Assembly: GCA_014843695.1 (NCBI GenBank)
Contig: CM026402.1
Coordinates: 16,895,545 to 16,959,544, forward strand
Origin: Archivesica marissinica
Taxonomy: Eukaryota > Mollusca > Bivalvia > Venerida > Vesicomyidae
Length of the DNA: 64,000 nt
Direction of reading: 5' to 3'
Shown here piece after piece: positions 1 to 13,300 of this stretch; within the stretch, counting starts at the first letter, position 1, and the number at the start of each line of letters is the position of its first letter. The notes beneath the pieces are model-generated. The model had not been told where the DNA came from and searched no databases. It saw nothing but the letters and a program-made list of their open reading frames with translations. A program made the translations under genes and the position numbers.

Positions 1-694
1 TATGGTGATATGCCGAACTATGATGATATGCCGAACTATGATGATATACCAAACTATGGTGATATGCCGAACTATGATGATATGCCGAACTATGGTGATA
101 TGCCGAACTATGATGATATGCCGAACTATGATGATATACCAAACTATGGTGATATGCCGAACTATGATGATATGCCGAACTATGATGATATGTCGAACTA
201 TGATGGTATACCAAACTATGATGATATGCCAAACTATGATGATATACCAAACTATGATGATATGCCGAACTATGATGGTATACCAAACTATGATGATATG
301 CCGAACTATGATGATATGCCGAACTATGATGATATACCAAACTATGATGATATGCCGAACTATGATGATATGCCGAACTATGATGATATGCCGAACTATG
401 ATGATATACCAAACTATGATGGTATACCAAACTATGATGATATGGTGAACTATGATGATATACCAAACTATGATGATATGCCGAACTATGATGATATGGT
501 GAACTATGATGATATACCAAACTATGATGATATGCCAAACTATGATGATATACCAAACTATGATGATATGGTGAACTATGATGATATACCAAACTATGAT
601 GATATGCTGAACTATGATGATATACCAAACTATGATGATATGGTGAACTATGATGATATACCAAACTATGATGATATGCCGAACTATGATGATA
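1..694. repeat. 18-bp minisatellite (aactatgatgatatgccg)
   Basis: About 38 copies of an 18-bp unit with two main variants (ending gccg or acca), continuing left of the window. Because 18 is a multiple of three, two frames stay open (MPNYDD-type hexapeptides), but the frame runs straight into a MITE and no splice site or start context supports coding. The array resumes at 873-895 after the MITE. Confidence 0.95.
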
Positions 695-872
695 CAGTCA
701 AACCTGTGTTAGTGGTCACCTCTATTAAGCAGCCAACCTGTATTAAGCAGCCAGTTTCTTGATTCCCAATATGTTGTTTTAGTATACATTTCACCTCTAT
801 TAAGCAGCCACCTGTGCTAAGCAGCCACTTTCTGACATTCCCTTGGCTGGCTGCTTAAGACAGGTTTGACTG
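695..872. mobile_element. MITE-M, TA target, inserted in the 18-bp array
   Basis: Terminal inverted repeats cagtcaaacctgtgttag and (reverse) cagtcaaacctgtcttaa, with internal copies of 'taagcagcca'. It is flanked by TA on both sides. Removing the element and one TA restores an intact gatgatatacc array unit. Tc1/mariner-pogo-like by TA target; no transposase. Other copies at 25,854-26,030 and 46,144-46,550. Confidence 0.85.
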
Positions 873-1065
873 TATACCAAACTATGATGATATGTCTCAA
901 TAATCTATGCTTGTTTACCTATATTATAGTTATTGGTGGCCGCTAATGTAGGCAATAGCTATACGGGGGACATTGCCGTTGATGATTTCAGACTGAACCA
1001 ATCTCCGTGTAACTTAGGTATGATAGCTTATTGTTGTTAACGAGCGTATCAGGATTGAATATTTC

Positions 1066-1222
1066 CGGTTCTTTTGCATGTGCCCGGTGTATAGCATGAT
1101 ATTTAATCACTCATTAGTCCCAATGTGAAAGACTGGTAAATTAATATGTTCAGACTGGAGATCAAACCTGCGATACCTGGATTCACAGTCCAACGTGTAA
1201 ACCACTGAACCACTGACGTGTC
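1066..1222 (-). mobile_element. Degenerate tRNA-derived SINE-D remnant
   Basis: A diverged reverse-strand copy of the SINE seen at 28,085-28,380: gtgcccggtgtatagc, then a region like 'gatcaaacctgcgatacctgg' shortened, then accactgaaccactg. The tRNA-like head points left. No clear target duplication. Confidence 0.5.
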
Positions 1223-1261
1223 AATGCAATGTTGAATAAAGAGAGTAGGTGGACTATATGT

Positions 1262-2309
1262 AAGTGATGCATGACTTCAACAATGTCTGCTTGTATTTAG
1301 AACGTAATTCATGAATTCCTCGATTTAGTACATGCATGAGTTCAACAATGTCTGCTTGTATTTAGAACGTATTTCATGAATTCTTCCATTTAGTACATGT
1401 ATGACTTCAATGTCTGCTTGTATTTAGAACATAATTCATGAATTCCTCGATTTAGTACATGCATGACTTCAACAGTGTCTGCTTGTATTTAGAACGTATT
1501 TCATGAATACTTCCATTTAGTACATGCATGATTTCAACAGTGTCTGCTTGTATTTAGAACGTATTTCATGAATTCTTCCATTTAGTACATGCATGACTTC
1601 AACAATGTCTGCTTGTATTTAGAAAGGATTTCATGAATTCTTCCATTTAGTACATGCATGACTTCAACAATGTCTGCTTGTATTTAGAACATAATTCATG
1701 AATTCCTCGATTTAGTACATGCATGACTTCAACAGTGTCTGCTTGTATTTAGAACGTATTTCATGAATACTTCCATTTAGTACATGCATGATTTCAACAG
1801 TGTCTGCTTGTATTTAGAACGTATTTCATGAATTCTTCCATTTAGTACATGCATGACTTCAACAATGTCTGCTTGTATTTAGAAAGGATTTCATGAATTC
1901 TTCCATTTAGTACATGCATGACTTCAACAATGTCTGCTTGTATTTAGAACGTATTTCATGAATTCTTCCATTTAGTACATGCATGACTTCAACAATGTCT
2001 GCTTGTATTTAGAACGTATTTCATGAATTCTTCCATTTAGTACATGCATGACTTCAACAATGTCTGCTTGTATTTAGAACGTATTTCATGAATTCTTCCA
2101 TTTAGTACATGCATGACTTCAACAATGTCTGCTTGTATTTAGAACGTATTTCATGAATTCATCCATTTAGTACATGCATGACTTCAACAATGTCTGCTTG
2201 TATTTAGAACATATTTCATGAATTCATCCATTTAGTACATGCATGACTTCAACAATGTCTGCTTGTATTTAGAACGTATTTCATGAATTCATCCATTTAG
2301 TACATGCAT
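1262..2309. repeat. 65-bp minisatellite with higher-order structure
   Basis: About 16 copies of a 65-bp unit containing tagtacatgcatgacttcaa and tcatgaattcttccattt. Sequence variants (aacataattc, aatacttcc, gatttcaacagtg, aaaggattt) recur in the same order at 1391-1647 and 1648-1907. A four-unit block of about 260 bp was therefore duplicated as a whole. Confidence 0.93.
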
Positions 2310-2426
2310 GCAGATGTTCTTAGTTGTTCGGACTATTTGGTAGTTTCCAACATGTGTACTGGTAGTATACTAGTACTGTGGACCACCAGTGGTGAAATGG
2401 GTATTGTGTATGCCTCATCAATGAGA

Positions 2427-3090
2427 GGTTTTGAGTTTGAACCTCCGTCAGAACCACACTGGGTGGTGTCCTTACGCAAGACCAGTTCACATTGTCTCTT
2501 CTCTCTCCCTCATGGCAATAGATTGGTCCTTAAGCAAGACACTTAGTTCACATTGCCTCTTCTCTCTCCCTCATGGCAATAGATTCGTCCTTAAGCAAGA
2601 CACTTACGTTCACATTGCCTCTTCTCTCTCCCTCATGGCAATAGATTCGTCCTTAAGCAAGGCACTTACGTTCACATTGCCTCTTCTCTCTCCCTCATGG
2701 CAATAGATTCGTACTTAAGCAAGGCACTTACGTTCACATTGCCTCTTCTCTCTCCCTCATGGCAATAGATTCGTTCTTAAGCAAGACACTTACGTTCACA
2801 TTGCCTCTTCTCTCTCCCTCGTGGCAATAGATTCGTACTTAAGCAAGACACTTACGTTCACATTGCCTCTTCTCTCTCCCTCATGGCAATAGATTGGTCC
2901 TTAAGCAAGACACTTACGTTCACATTGCCTCTTCTCTCTCCCTCATGGCAATAGATTCGTCCTTAAGCAAGGCACTTATGTTCACATTGCCTCTTCTCTC
3001 TCCCTCATGGCAATATATTCCATTAGGAATGAGGTCGCTTGAGAACAATAAAACTAATAGAACTTGTTTCACAATCAATAAATTGTATAA
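2427..3090 (+). repeat. SINE-A copy with 62-bp internal expansion (9 copies)
   Basis: A tRNA-derived SINE-A head (ttgagtttgaacctcc) and tail (aggaatgaggtcgcttgaga ... cttgtttcacaatcaat) are separated by nine tandem copies of the SINE's own segment 'cacattgcctcttctctctc' plus flanks, period 61-62 bp, between about 2460 and 3016. A normal SINE-A has this segment once. It lies just upstream of the LDLa-1 exon. Confidence 0.85.
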
Positions 3091-3125
3091 ACTAGACTGT
3101 TCAGTTGTTCTCATTGTTTTCATAG

Positions 3126-3242
3126 TTAATGTCAACAAGACTTTTGACTGCAAAGATCAGAATCATACACTTATTCCGGCGACTAAGGTATGCGACTTCA
3201 AGATGGACTGCCCAGCAACAGACATGGATGAACTCTTCTGCG
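3126..3242 (+). CDS. Exon: LDLa-1 (atypical, four Cys visible)
   Basis: A 117-bp exon, phase 1 to phase 1, with acceptor ttttcatag and donor g|gtaggt. It encodes NVNKTFDCKDQNHTLIPATK followed by VCDFKMDCPATDMDELFC, matching the C-terminal two thirds of an LDLa module including the acidic calcium-site pattern D-x3-DC...DxDE. Only four cysteines are visible. The first Cys, normally about seven residues before the F-x-C motif, is absent, and the third, normally in G-x-C-I-P, is replaced in HTLIP. These two normally pair, so one disulfide seems lost as a unit. The exon could instead be a diverged or decaying copy; its phase still fits the next exon. Confidence 0.75.
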
Positions 3243-3327
3243 GTAGGTATTTGTGGCCATGCAGGGTCAAAACCTGTGTAGTTTAGTAAAGTCTTTGTTA
3301 TGTTTATTTCTGTACTACCATTGTTTG

Positions 3328-3424
3328 CCAGATTGAACACGTGGGTTTTCTCCGGGTACTACGGTTTCCTCCCACACAAATGGCAAAGCTTGTTACGCAA
3401 TCGTTGTAAAGTAAATAAAGTTTT
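3328..3424 (+). mobile_element. 3' fragment of SINE-C
   Basis: Contains gtgggttttctccgggtact and cggtttcctcccacacaaat, a motif widespread in metazoan tRNA-derived SINEs, then the 3' tail ending in gtaaataaag. 5'-truncated. Confidence 0.7.
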
Positions 3425-3614
3425 ATGCTATATCTTTGAAGATATTTATATTATTATATAATTCACCGTGGATTTGTGGGGTGGCTAATGTTTTGAACGT
3501 CTACAATAAATGTCAATGGTTTGGTTCCTGGCATGTACCAGACAAATATCCCTGGGCTGGTGCAGGTACAGCAGCACATCCTAGTAATGTAAATTGGGAC
3601 CATTTCCCTACCCT

Positions 3615-3735
3615 TACAAGTCAGTGACAGCGTAGTGGTAGCGCATTTGCTTCAGGGGTGAAAGGAGCAAAGTTTGAATGTAACAGTAGCCATTATGATT
3701 GTGCCCTGCCCTTAGGCACTTAAAGGTTTAAGTAT
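3615..3735 (+). mobile_element. 5' fragment of SINE-A
   Basis: Head similar to the tRNA part of SINE-A (gtgacagcgtagtggtagcg, then ttgcttcaggggtgaaagg), ending in tgcccttaggcacttaaagg. Confidence 0.6.
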
Positions 3736-3743
3736 TTTTTTTC

Positions 3744-4125
3744 AATGAGAGACATTACTGGTTTTTCTATTACCTCCCTTGATGAATAAAGTCAGATTTA
3801 TCCCTAAATGTATATTGGTCCTTTGTTTTTACTACTGTCGTCTAAACAGATGTTGTGTTAGGATAAATGTAATTTTATCAAAATTGTGTTAATTAATTGA
3901 ACCAATTTTTACAGTACGGTGTCCATTGGACATGCTAAAAATTTTAATGATATCTGTCGAGATTTAATAATTTATAATTTCGTAATTATAAGACGAGAAT
4001 ACGGATGAGAATGGAAAACAATTTGGTGCAAAGGAAACAACGATAAAAACAGAGTAAACCAATTAAAAGGACCAATATACTATTAGAAGTATTCAGGGGC
4101 AGTAACTGACTAATGTTTCTCATTT
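3744..4125. mobile_element. MITE-1 copy
   Basis: Terminal inverted repeats aatgagagacatta and taatgtttctcatt. The interior contains ctattacctccctt and gtattcaggggcagtaactg. About 380 bp, no coding capacity. Other copies: 4593-5081, 6276-6648, partial 39,639-39,745 and 41,603-41,765. Confidence 0.8.
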
Positions 4126-4182
4126 GGTGAAGTTAGAAACTTTGTTTATTCTTTATATATACAAAATCCTATATACACATAT

Positions 4183-4545
4183 GGGCCTCTTCTCTCTCCC
4201 CTTATTGCAATGGATTCCATCAGGAATGAGGTCTCGAGAGCGATTGAACTAATGGCGAAGGAAATTGCTGGTCTAACTTGCTGTAGAAGTCGTGAAAGCG
4301 TAGTGTAGAAGTTGTGATAGCGCAGTTGTAGCGCGTTCGTTTCAGGTGAGAAAGGTCTGGAGTTCGAGACTCGCTGGAGCCACTACGATTGTGCCCTTAT
4401 GCAAGGCATTTAAATTCCACATTGCCTCTTCTCTCTCCATCTGGCGATGGAATTCATCAGGAATGAGGTCTCGAGAGTGATTAATATAAGTTATAAGAAC
4501 TTGTTTCACAAGCGATCTCATATATATTTGTATAAACTGACTTGC
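4183..4545 (+). mobile_element. SINE-A: 3' fragment plus a full-length copy
   Basis: A 3' fragment (4183-4253, cctcttctctctcccc through gaatgaggtctcgagag) is followed by a complete SINE-A at about 4304-4545. The complete copy has the tRNA-like head gttgtgatagcgcagttgta, B-box-like ggagttcgagac, body attgcctcttctctctcc and tail agaacttgtttcacaagcg. Confidence 0.8.
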
Positions 4546-4592
4546 TGTATTTTTCTTATTCTCCTTGTCTGGAGATGAGGGGATACAATAGT

Positions 4593-5081
4593 AATGAACG
4601 AGATTGCTGGTTTTGTCTATTACCTCCCTTTGCAGATAAATTCTGATTTATTCCGAAATGTATATTTGTCCTTTTAGTTGGAATCCTTTGTGTTTATAGT
4701 TCTTCCAGAGACAGATGTTGCTGTACGATAAATGCGATATTATCAAAATCATATTAATTATGGAAATGAAGGCATATAATGATCGAGATTGCTGGTTTAT
4801 CTATTACCTCCCTTTGCAGATAAGTTACGATTTATCCCGAAATGTATATCTGTCCTTTTAGTTGGAATCCTTTGTGTTTATAGTTCTTCCCTAAATGTGA
4901 TTTTATCAAAATCATATTAATTAATTGATAACAAATTAGTACTGTAGAGTATCCATTGGATATGCTGTAGGACATTGATCCAGATTTAAGAGAAACACCT
5001 GTAAAATAGAGGAAACCAATTAAAATGACCTATCCTCCTTGAAGAGTATTCAGGGGCAGTAACTGACCAATATTTCTCATT
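4593..5081. mobile_element. MITE-1 copy with internal duplication
   Basis: The right end is intact (gtattcaggggcagtaactg, tatttctcatt). The left part is present twice: aatgaacgagattgctgg at 4593 and aatgatcgagattgctgg at 4776, each followed by ctattacctccctttgcag. Length 489 bp against about 380 for a normal copy. Confidence 0.75.
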
Positions 5082-5134
5082 GTTGGACATATAACATGTA
5101 GACAGACTGTTGTACTCAGTATTTACTGTTACAG

Positions 5135-5278
5135 GTAAATGTGATTTTGAGAAAGATACGTGTGGTTGGGCTGATACCAGTACAGGCACGGAGCAATGGA
5201 TGCAGGGCACCAACAGTTCCTCAACAGTAAACATGGGCCGGGGACCAGCATTTGATCATACGCTAGGAAATGGCAGAG
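5135..5278 (+). CDS. Exon: MAM-1, part 1
   Basis: A 144-bp exon, phase 1 to 1, acceptor gttacag and donor gag|gtaaat. It begins GKCDFEKDTCGWADTSTGTE and ends FDHTLGNGRG. The C-D-F-E...C-G-W start and the DHT..G end are the hallmark first strands of a MAM domain. It lies 54 bp after a MITE copy ending at 5081 and about 22 bp before a SINE starting at 5301. Confidence 0.9.
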
Positions 5279-5300
5279 GTAAATATATTGACATTAATGT

Positions 5301-5545
5301 GACTGTCCGATGGTTAGCACGCTCGCTTCTAAACCAATGCAACCCAGGTTCGATCCTCGGACTGGGAAGTATGTGAGATGGTACGGTGGTCGCCAGATCG
5401 GACAGGTGGGTTTCCTCCTGGTACTCTGGTTTACTCCCACACGAATGACCACATTTACGCTTTCATCCGCGCCAACGAGAGTGATTAATATAAGTTGTTA
5501 GAACTTGCTTCGCAATCGTAAATTAAATAAAGCTTAAATAAAAAA
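5301..5545 (+). mobile_element. SINE-C, near full length
   Basis: tRNA-like head gactgtccgatggttagcac, B-box-like caggttcgatcctcgg, shared central motif tgggtttcctcctggtactc, and 3' tail agaacttgcttcgcaatcgt then taaataaagc. Located in the intron immediately after MAM-1 part 1. Confidence 0.8.
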
Positions 5546-5735
5546 ATGTGACTTTAGCCCTTAAAATTCCAGAAACAAAGTGTTTAGTTTAATCTTATGT
5601 TATTGCATAGATCATGATATAATATAGGTACAGCCATATAGCATGATAATACAAAAGGTTTGGACCACATGTTTTAACAACATTAGAAAACAACTTGCAC
5701 TAGAACGTCACATTTAGGTATTATTATTGGCAGAT

Positions 5736-6118
5736 AAAATCACGTTTGCAAACAGCATAGAGCCAGATTAAACTGCACAGAACGTGGCTGATCAGACTCG
5801 GCGTTATGCTGTTTGCTATTGGGATAGTAGAGCTAAAACACTTGGCGGAATATCAAGCAACATAGATCCTGATCAGACTCGGCTCTGTGCTGTTTGCTAT
5901 TGGGATAGTAGAGCTAAAACACTTGGCGGAATATCAAGCAACATAGATCCTGATCAGACTCGGCTCTGTGCTGTTTGCTATTGGGATAGTAGAGCTAAAA
6001 CACTTTTGCGGAATATCAAGCAACATAGATCCTGATCAAACTCGCCGTTATGCTGCGGCTGATAAGGATCTATGTTGTTTGCAAATGCAATTTTATTTAC
6101 TCAGCATGCAAAGGGTTA
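5736..6118. mobile_element. MITE-K copy with 76-bp internal triplication
   Basis: A palindrome-rich element built of 'gcaaacagcatagagccaga' and its inverse, ending cagcatgcaaagggttaa. The segment from 'gatcagactcgg' through 'ggcggaatatcaagcaaca' occurs three times at 5784-6035. Related copies at 31,343-31,562 and 47,168-47,353. Confidence 0.75.
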
Positions 6119-6275
6119 AACAAAATGACTGATAATTGCAAGAAAAGAAAGAAGTCAAAAATTAAATAAATTTAATGAAAGCACTATATAATAAAAGACA
6201 CGCAGCACACAATTCCACCCGCTGTGCAGCCCCACCATGCTTTCACCCGAATCCAAGACTCAGATATCACCAACA

Positions 6276-6648
6276 AATGAGAGACATCTCTAATGTTCTA
6301 TTACCTCCCTTGGCAGATAAAGGAGGATTTATACCAAAATGTAAATAGGTCCTTTTAGTTAGAATCCTTTGTTTTTACTGTTGTTCCCTAACCAGATGTT
6401 GTGATGTGATTTGATCAAAACCGTGTTTATTAACTGATAGCTCACTTTTACAAATAAGTACCCATTGCATATACTGTAGGAGATCTGTCGAGATATAGTA
6501 ATTTAATACTCATTAAAAGCGATAGTGGAATCAAATTGTTAGCATGTTGTGCAAAGGAAACAACGATAAAAACAGAGGAAAAAACTTAATAGGACCTACC
6601 TACTTTTAGGGAGTATTCAGGGGCAGTAACTGACCGATGTTTCTCATT
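6276..6648. mobile_element. MITE-1 copy
   Basis: TIRs aatgagagacatct and cgatgtttctcatt, with internal ctattacctcccttggca and gtattcaggggcagtaactg. It ends about 165 bp before the MAM-1 part 2 exon. Confidence 0.8.
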
Positions 6649-6814
6649 GATGTAATATTAATACAGGCTGCTTTAGGACTATATTTTTATAAGGATTGTA
6701 ATGACGTAATAATAACGTTCACGTGTTGGACTATTTGTTCTATAAGGAATGTTAATGACGTTCACGTATTGGACTAAGGAGATCCATAAAGTATGTGATT
6801 GTATATTATTGTAG

Positions 6815-6940
6815 GTCACTACCTGTATATTGATGGGGCATCTGGAACCTTTGGAACTATGGCCACAGCAGTGGGACCCACCCTGCAAGCATGTAGCTCT
6901 ACATGTCAGATACAGTTCTATTATCACATGATGGGACGAG
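6815..6940 (+). CDS. Exon: MAM-1, part 2
   Basis: A 126-bp exon, phase 1 to 1, acceptor attgtag and donor gag|gtatgt. It encodes GHYLYIDGASGTFGT near the start and STCQIQFYYHMMGRG at the end. GHY-x-Y and C-x-[IL]-x-F-x-Y-H-M are the second block of the MAM domain. The following intron (6941-18913) is almost wholly the 13-bp satellite. Confidence 0.9.
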
Positions 6941-7096
6941 GTATGTACGTTTATGTCCCAGCCAGCACTGTGTATATACATGTCACGTGACCTCCTTTAC
7001 AATGTCCAAACGTGGTTATCACGAGATATGTTTGTACACCATGTTACAAAATATGAGATATATGTCTATTCTGTCGGTGTTGTGTAGATAGTTCCC

Positions 7097-7264
7097 CCCT
7101 GCGGAATGAATTGCCCCTCCCCCTCTCGGGTGCCAGATATAGTTGCCCCTCCCCCTCTCGGGTGCCAGATATAGTTGCCCCTCCCCCTCTCGGGTGCCAG
7201 ATATAGTTGCCCCTCCCCCTCTCGGGTGCCAGATATAGTTGCCCCTCCCCCTCTCGGGTTGCCA
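7097..7264. repeat. 32-bp minisatellite (cccctccccctctcggg)
   Basis: Five to six copies of a unit with gttgcccctccccctctcgg followed by gtgccagatata. Strongly strand-asymmetric C/T run. Sits early in the giant intron, 130 bp before the 13-bp satellite. Confidence 0.92.
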
Positions 7265-7395
7265 TGCAGATGTAAGTAAATGCACTATTATTGATCTTTA
7301 AATCAAAACGTTCTAATTGCACATTTTTCACGCATATTTAATATTATTAATCAAAAATTGTTTCCTGTTTGGCAATTATGTATTTCATATTAAAT

Positions 7396-10300
7396 TCAAT
7401 CATGTACCATACAATCATACTGTACAGTCATACCATACAATCATACTGTACAATCATACCATACAATCATACCATACAATCATACCGTACAATCATACCA
7501 TACAATCATACTGTACAATCATACCATACAATCATACCATACAATCATACCATACAATCATACTGTACAATCATACCATACAATCATACCATACAATCAT
7601 ACCGTACAATCATACCATACAATCATACTGTACAATCATACTGTACAATCATACCATACAATCATACCATACAATCATACCATACAATCATACCATACAA
7701 TCATACCATACAATCATACTGTACAATCATACCATACAATCATACCATACAATCATACTGTACAATCATACCATACAATCATACCATACAATCATACTGT
7801 ACAATCATACCATACAATCATACCATACAATCATACCATACAATCATACCATACAATCATACTGTACAATCATACTACAATCATACTGTACAATCATACC
7901 ATACAATCATACATACAATCATACCATACAATCATACCGTACAATCATACCATACAATCATACCATACAATCATACTGTACAATCATACCATACAATCAT
8001 ACCATACAATCATACCATACAATCATACCATACAATCATACCATACAATCATACCATACAATCATACCATACAATCATACCATACAATCATACTGTACAA
8101 TCATACCATACAATCATACTGTACAATCATACCATACAATCATACCATACAATCATACCATACAATCATACCTACAATCATACCATACAATCATACCATA
8201 CAATCATACCGTACAATCATACCATACAATCATACCATACAATCATACCGTACAATCATACCGTACAATCATACCATACAATCATACCATACAATCATAC
8301 CATACAATCATACCATACAATCATACTGTACAATCATACCATACAATCATACTGTACAATCATACCATACAATCATACCATACAATCATACTGTACAATC
8401 ATACCATACAATCATACCATACAATCATACCATACAATCATACCATACAATCATACCATACAATCATACCATACAATCATACCATACAATCATACCATAC
8501 AATCATACCATACAATCATACCGTACAATCATACCGTACAATCATACCGTACAATCATACCATACAATCATACCATACAATCATACCATACACTCATACC
8601 ATACAATCATACTGTACAATCATACCGTACAATCATACCATACAATCATACCATACAATCATACCATACAATCATACCATACAATCATACCATACAATCA
8701 TACCATACAATCATACCATACAATCATACCATACAATCATACTACAATCCATACAATCATACCATACAATCATACCATACAATCATACCATACAATCATA
8801 CCATACAATCATACCATACAATCATACCATACAATCATACTGTACAATCATACCATACAATCATACTGTACAATCATACCATACAATCATACCATACAAT
8901 CATACCATACAATCATACCATACAATCATACCATACAATCATACCATACAATCATACCATACAATCATACCATACAATCATACCATACAATCATACCATA
9001 CAATCATACCATACAATCATACGTACAATCATACCATACAATCATACCATACAATCATACCATACAATCATACCATACAATCATACTGTACAATCATACC
9101 ATACAATCATACCATACAATCATACCATACAATCATACCATACAATCATACCATACAATCATACCGTACAATCATACCATACAATCATACCATACAATCA
9201 TACCATACAATCATACCATACAATCATACCATACAATCATACCATACAATCATACCATACTACAATCATACCATACAATCATACCATACAATCATACCAT
9301 ACAATCATACCATACAATCATACCATACAATCATACTGTACAATCATACCGTACAATCATACCATACAATCATACCATACAATCATACCATACAATCATA
9401 CTGTACAATCATACCATACAATCATACCATACAATCATACTGTACAATCATACCATACAATCATACTGTACAATCATACTGTACAATCATACCATACAAT
9501 CATACCATACAATCATACCATACAATCATACCTACAATCATACCATACAATCATACCATACAATCATACGTACAATCATACCATACAATCATACCATACA
9601 ATCATACGTACAATCATACGTACAATCATACCATACAATCATACCATACAATCATACCATACAATCATACCATACAATCATACTGTACAATCATACCATA
9701 CAATCATACCATACAATCATACCATACAATCATACCATACAATCATACCATACAATCATACCATACAATCATACCATACAATCATACCATACAATCATAC
9801 CATACAATCATACCGTACAATCATACCGTACAATCATACCGTACAATCATACTGTACAATCATACCTACAATCATACTACAATCATACCATACAATCATA
9901 CTGTACAATCATACTGTACAATCATACCATACAATCATACCGTACAATCATACTGTACAATCATACCATACAATCATACCATACAATCATACCATACAAT
10001 CATACCATACAATCATACCATACAATCATACCATACAATCATACCATACAATCATACCAGTACAATCATACCGTACAATCATACCGTACAATCATACCGT
10101 ACAATCATACCATACAATCATACCATACAATCATACCATACACTCATACCATACAATCATACTGTACAATCATACCGTACAATCATACCATACAATCATA
10201 CCATACAATCATACCATACAATCATACCATACAATCATACCATACAATCATACCATACAATCATACCATACAATCATACCATACAATCATACCATACAAT

Positions 10301-13300
10301 CATACCATACAATCATACCATACACTCATACCATACAATCATACCATACAATCATACCATACCATACAATCATACCATACAATCATACCACACAATCATA
10401 CCACACAATCATACCATACAATCATACCATACAATCATACTGTACAATCATACCGTACAATCATACCATACAATCATACCATACAATCATACCATACAAT
10501 CATACTGTACAATCATACCATACAATCATACCATACAATCATACTGTACAATCATACCATACAATCATACTGTACAATCATACTGTACAATCATACCATA
10601 CAATCATACCATACAATCATACCATACAATCATACCTACAATCATACCATACAATCATACCATACAATCATACCGTACAATCATACCATACAATCATACC
10701 ATACAATCATACCGTACAATCATACCGTACAATCATACCATACAATCATACCATACAATCATACCATACAATCATACCATACAATCATACTGTACAATCA
10801 TACCATACAATCATACTGTACAATCATACCATACAATCATACCATACAATCATACCATACAATCATACCATACAATCATACCATACAATCATACCATACA
10901 ATCATACCATACAATCATACCATACAATCATACCATACAATCATACCATACAATCATACCGTACAATCATACCGTACAATCATACCGTACAATCATACTG
11001 TACAATCATACCGTACAATCATACTGTACAATCATACCATACAATCATACTGTACAATCATACTGTACAATCATACCATACAATCATACCGTACAATCAT
11101 ACTGTACAATCATACCATACAATCATACCATACAATCATACCATACAATCATACCATACAATCATACCATACAATCATACCATACAATCATACCATACAA
11201 TCATACCATACAATCATACCATACAATCATACCATACAATCATACCATACAATCATACCATACAATCATACTGTACAATCATACCACACAATCATACCAT
11301 ACAATCATACCATACAATCATACCATACAATCATACCATACAATCATACCATACAATCATACCATACAATCATACTGTACAATCATACCATACAATCATA
11401 CTGTACAATCATACTGTACAATCATACCATACAATCATACCATACAATCATACCATACAATCATACCATACAATCATACTGTACAATCATACCATACAAT
11501 CATACCATACAATCATACCATACAATCATACTGTACAATCATACCGTACAATCATACTGTACAATCATACCATACAATCATACCATACAATCATACCATA
11601 CAATCATACCATACAATCATACTGTACAATCATACCATACAATCATACTGTACAATCATACCATACAATCATACTGTACAATCATACCATACAATCATAC
11701 CATACAATCATACCATACAATCATACCGTACAATCATACCATACAATCATACCATACAATCATACTGTACAATCATACCATACAATCATACTGTACAATC
11801 ATACCGTACAATCATACTGTACAATCATACCATACAATCATACTGTACAATCATACCATACAATCATACCATACAATCATACCATACAATCATACCATAC
11901 AATCATACTGTACAATCATACCGTACAATCATACTGTACAATCATACCATACAATCATACCATACAATCATACCATACAATCATACCATACAATCATACT
12001 GTACAATCATACCATACAATCATACTGTACAATCATACCATACAATCATACCATACAATCATACCATACAATCATACCATACAATCATACTGTACAATCA
12101 TACCATACAATCATACCATACAATCATACTGTACAATCATACCATACAATCATACCATACAATCATACCATACAATCATACCATACAATCATACTGTACA
12201 ATCATACTGTACAATCATACCATACAATCATACTGTACAATCATACCATACAATCATACCATACAATCATACCATACAATCATACCATACAATCATACCA
12301 TACAGTCATACCATACAATCATACCATACAATCATACCATACAATCATACCATACAATCATACCATACAATCATACCATACAATCATACTGTACAATCAT
12401 ACCATACAATCATACCATACCATACAATCATACTGTACAATCATACCATACAATCACATACAATCATACATACAATCATACTGTACAATCATACCATACA
12501 ATCATACTGTACAATCATACCATACAATCATACTGTACAATCATACCATACAATCATACCATACAATCATACCATACAATCATACCATACAATCATACTG
12601 TACAGTCATACCATACAATCATACCATACAATCATACCATACAATCATACCATACAATCATACCATACAATCATACCGTACAATCATACCATACAATCAT
12701 ACCATACAATCATACCATACAATCATACTGTACAATCATACCATACAATCATACCATACAATCATACTGTACAATCATACCATACAATCATACCATACAA
12801 TCATACCATACAATCATACCATACAATCATACCATACAATCATACCATACAATCATACCATACAATCATACCATACAATCATACCATACAATCATACCAT
12901 ACAATCATACCGTACAATCATACCGTACAATCATACCGTACAATCATACCATACAATCATACCATACAATCATACCATACACTCATACCATACAATCATA
13001 CTGTACAATCATACCGTACAATCATACCATACAATCATACCATACAATCATACCATACAATCATACCATACAATCATACCATACAATCATACCATACAAT
13101 CAATACAATCATACCATACAATCATACCATACAATCATACCATACAATCATACCATACAATCATACCATACAATCATACCATACAATCATACCATACAAT
13201 CATACCATACAATCATACTGTACAATCATACCATACAATCATACCATACAATCATACCATACAATCATACCATACAATCATACCATACAATCATACTGTA

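Noticed and set aside
10..762. Hexapeptide-repeat protein (MPNYDD)n
   Set aside because: The frame continues directly into a MITE; no splice site or independent support. 18-bp repeats give open frames automatically.
5110..5501. Readthrough extension of the MAM-1 exon into downstream codons
   Set aside because: The frame downstream of the gtaaat donor at 5279 is SINE-C sequence; the canonical donor and MAM block boundary argue for splicing at 5278.
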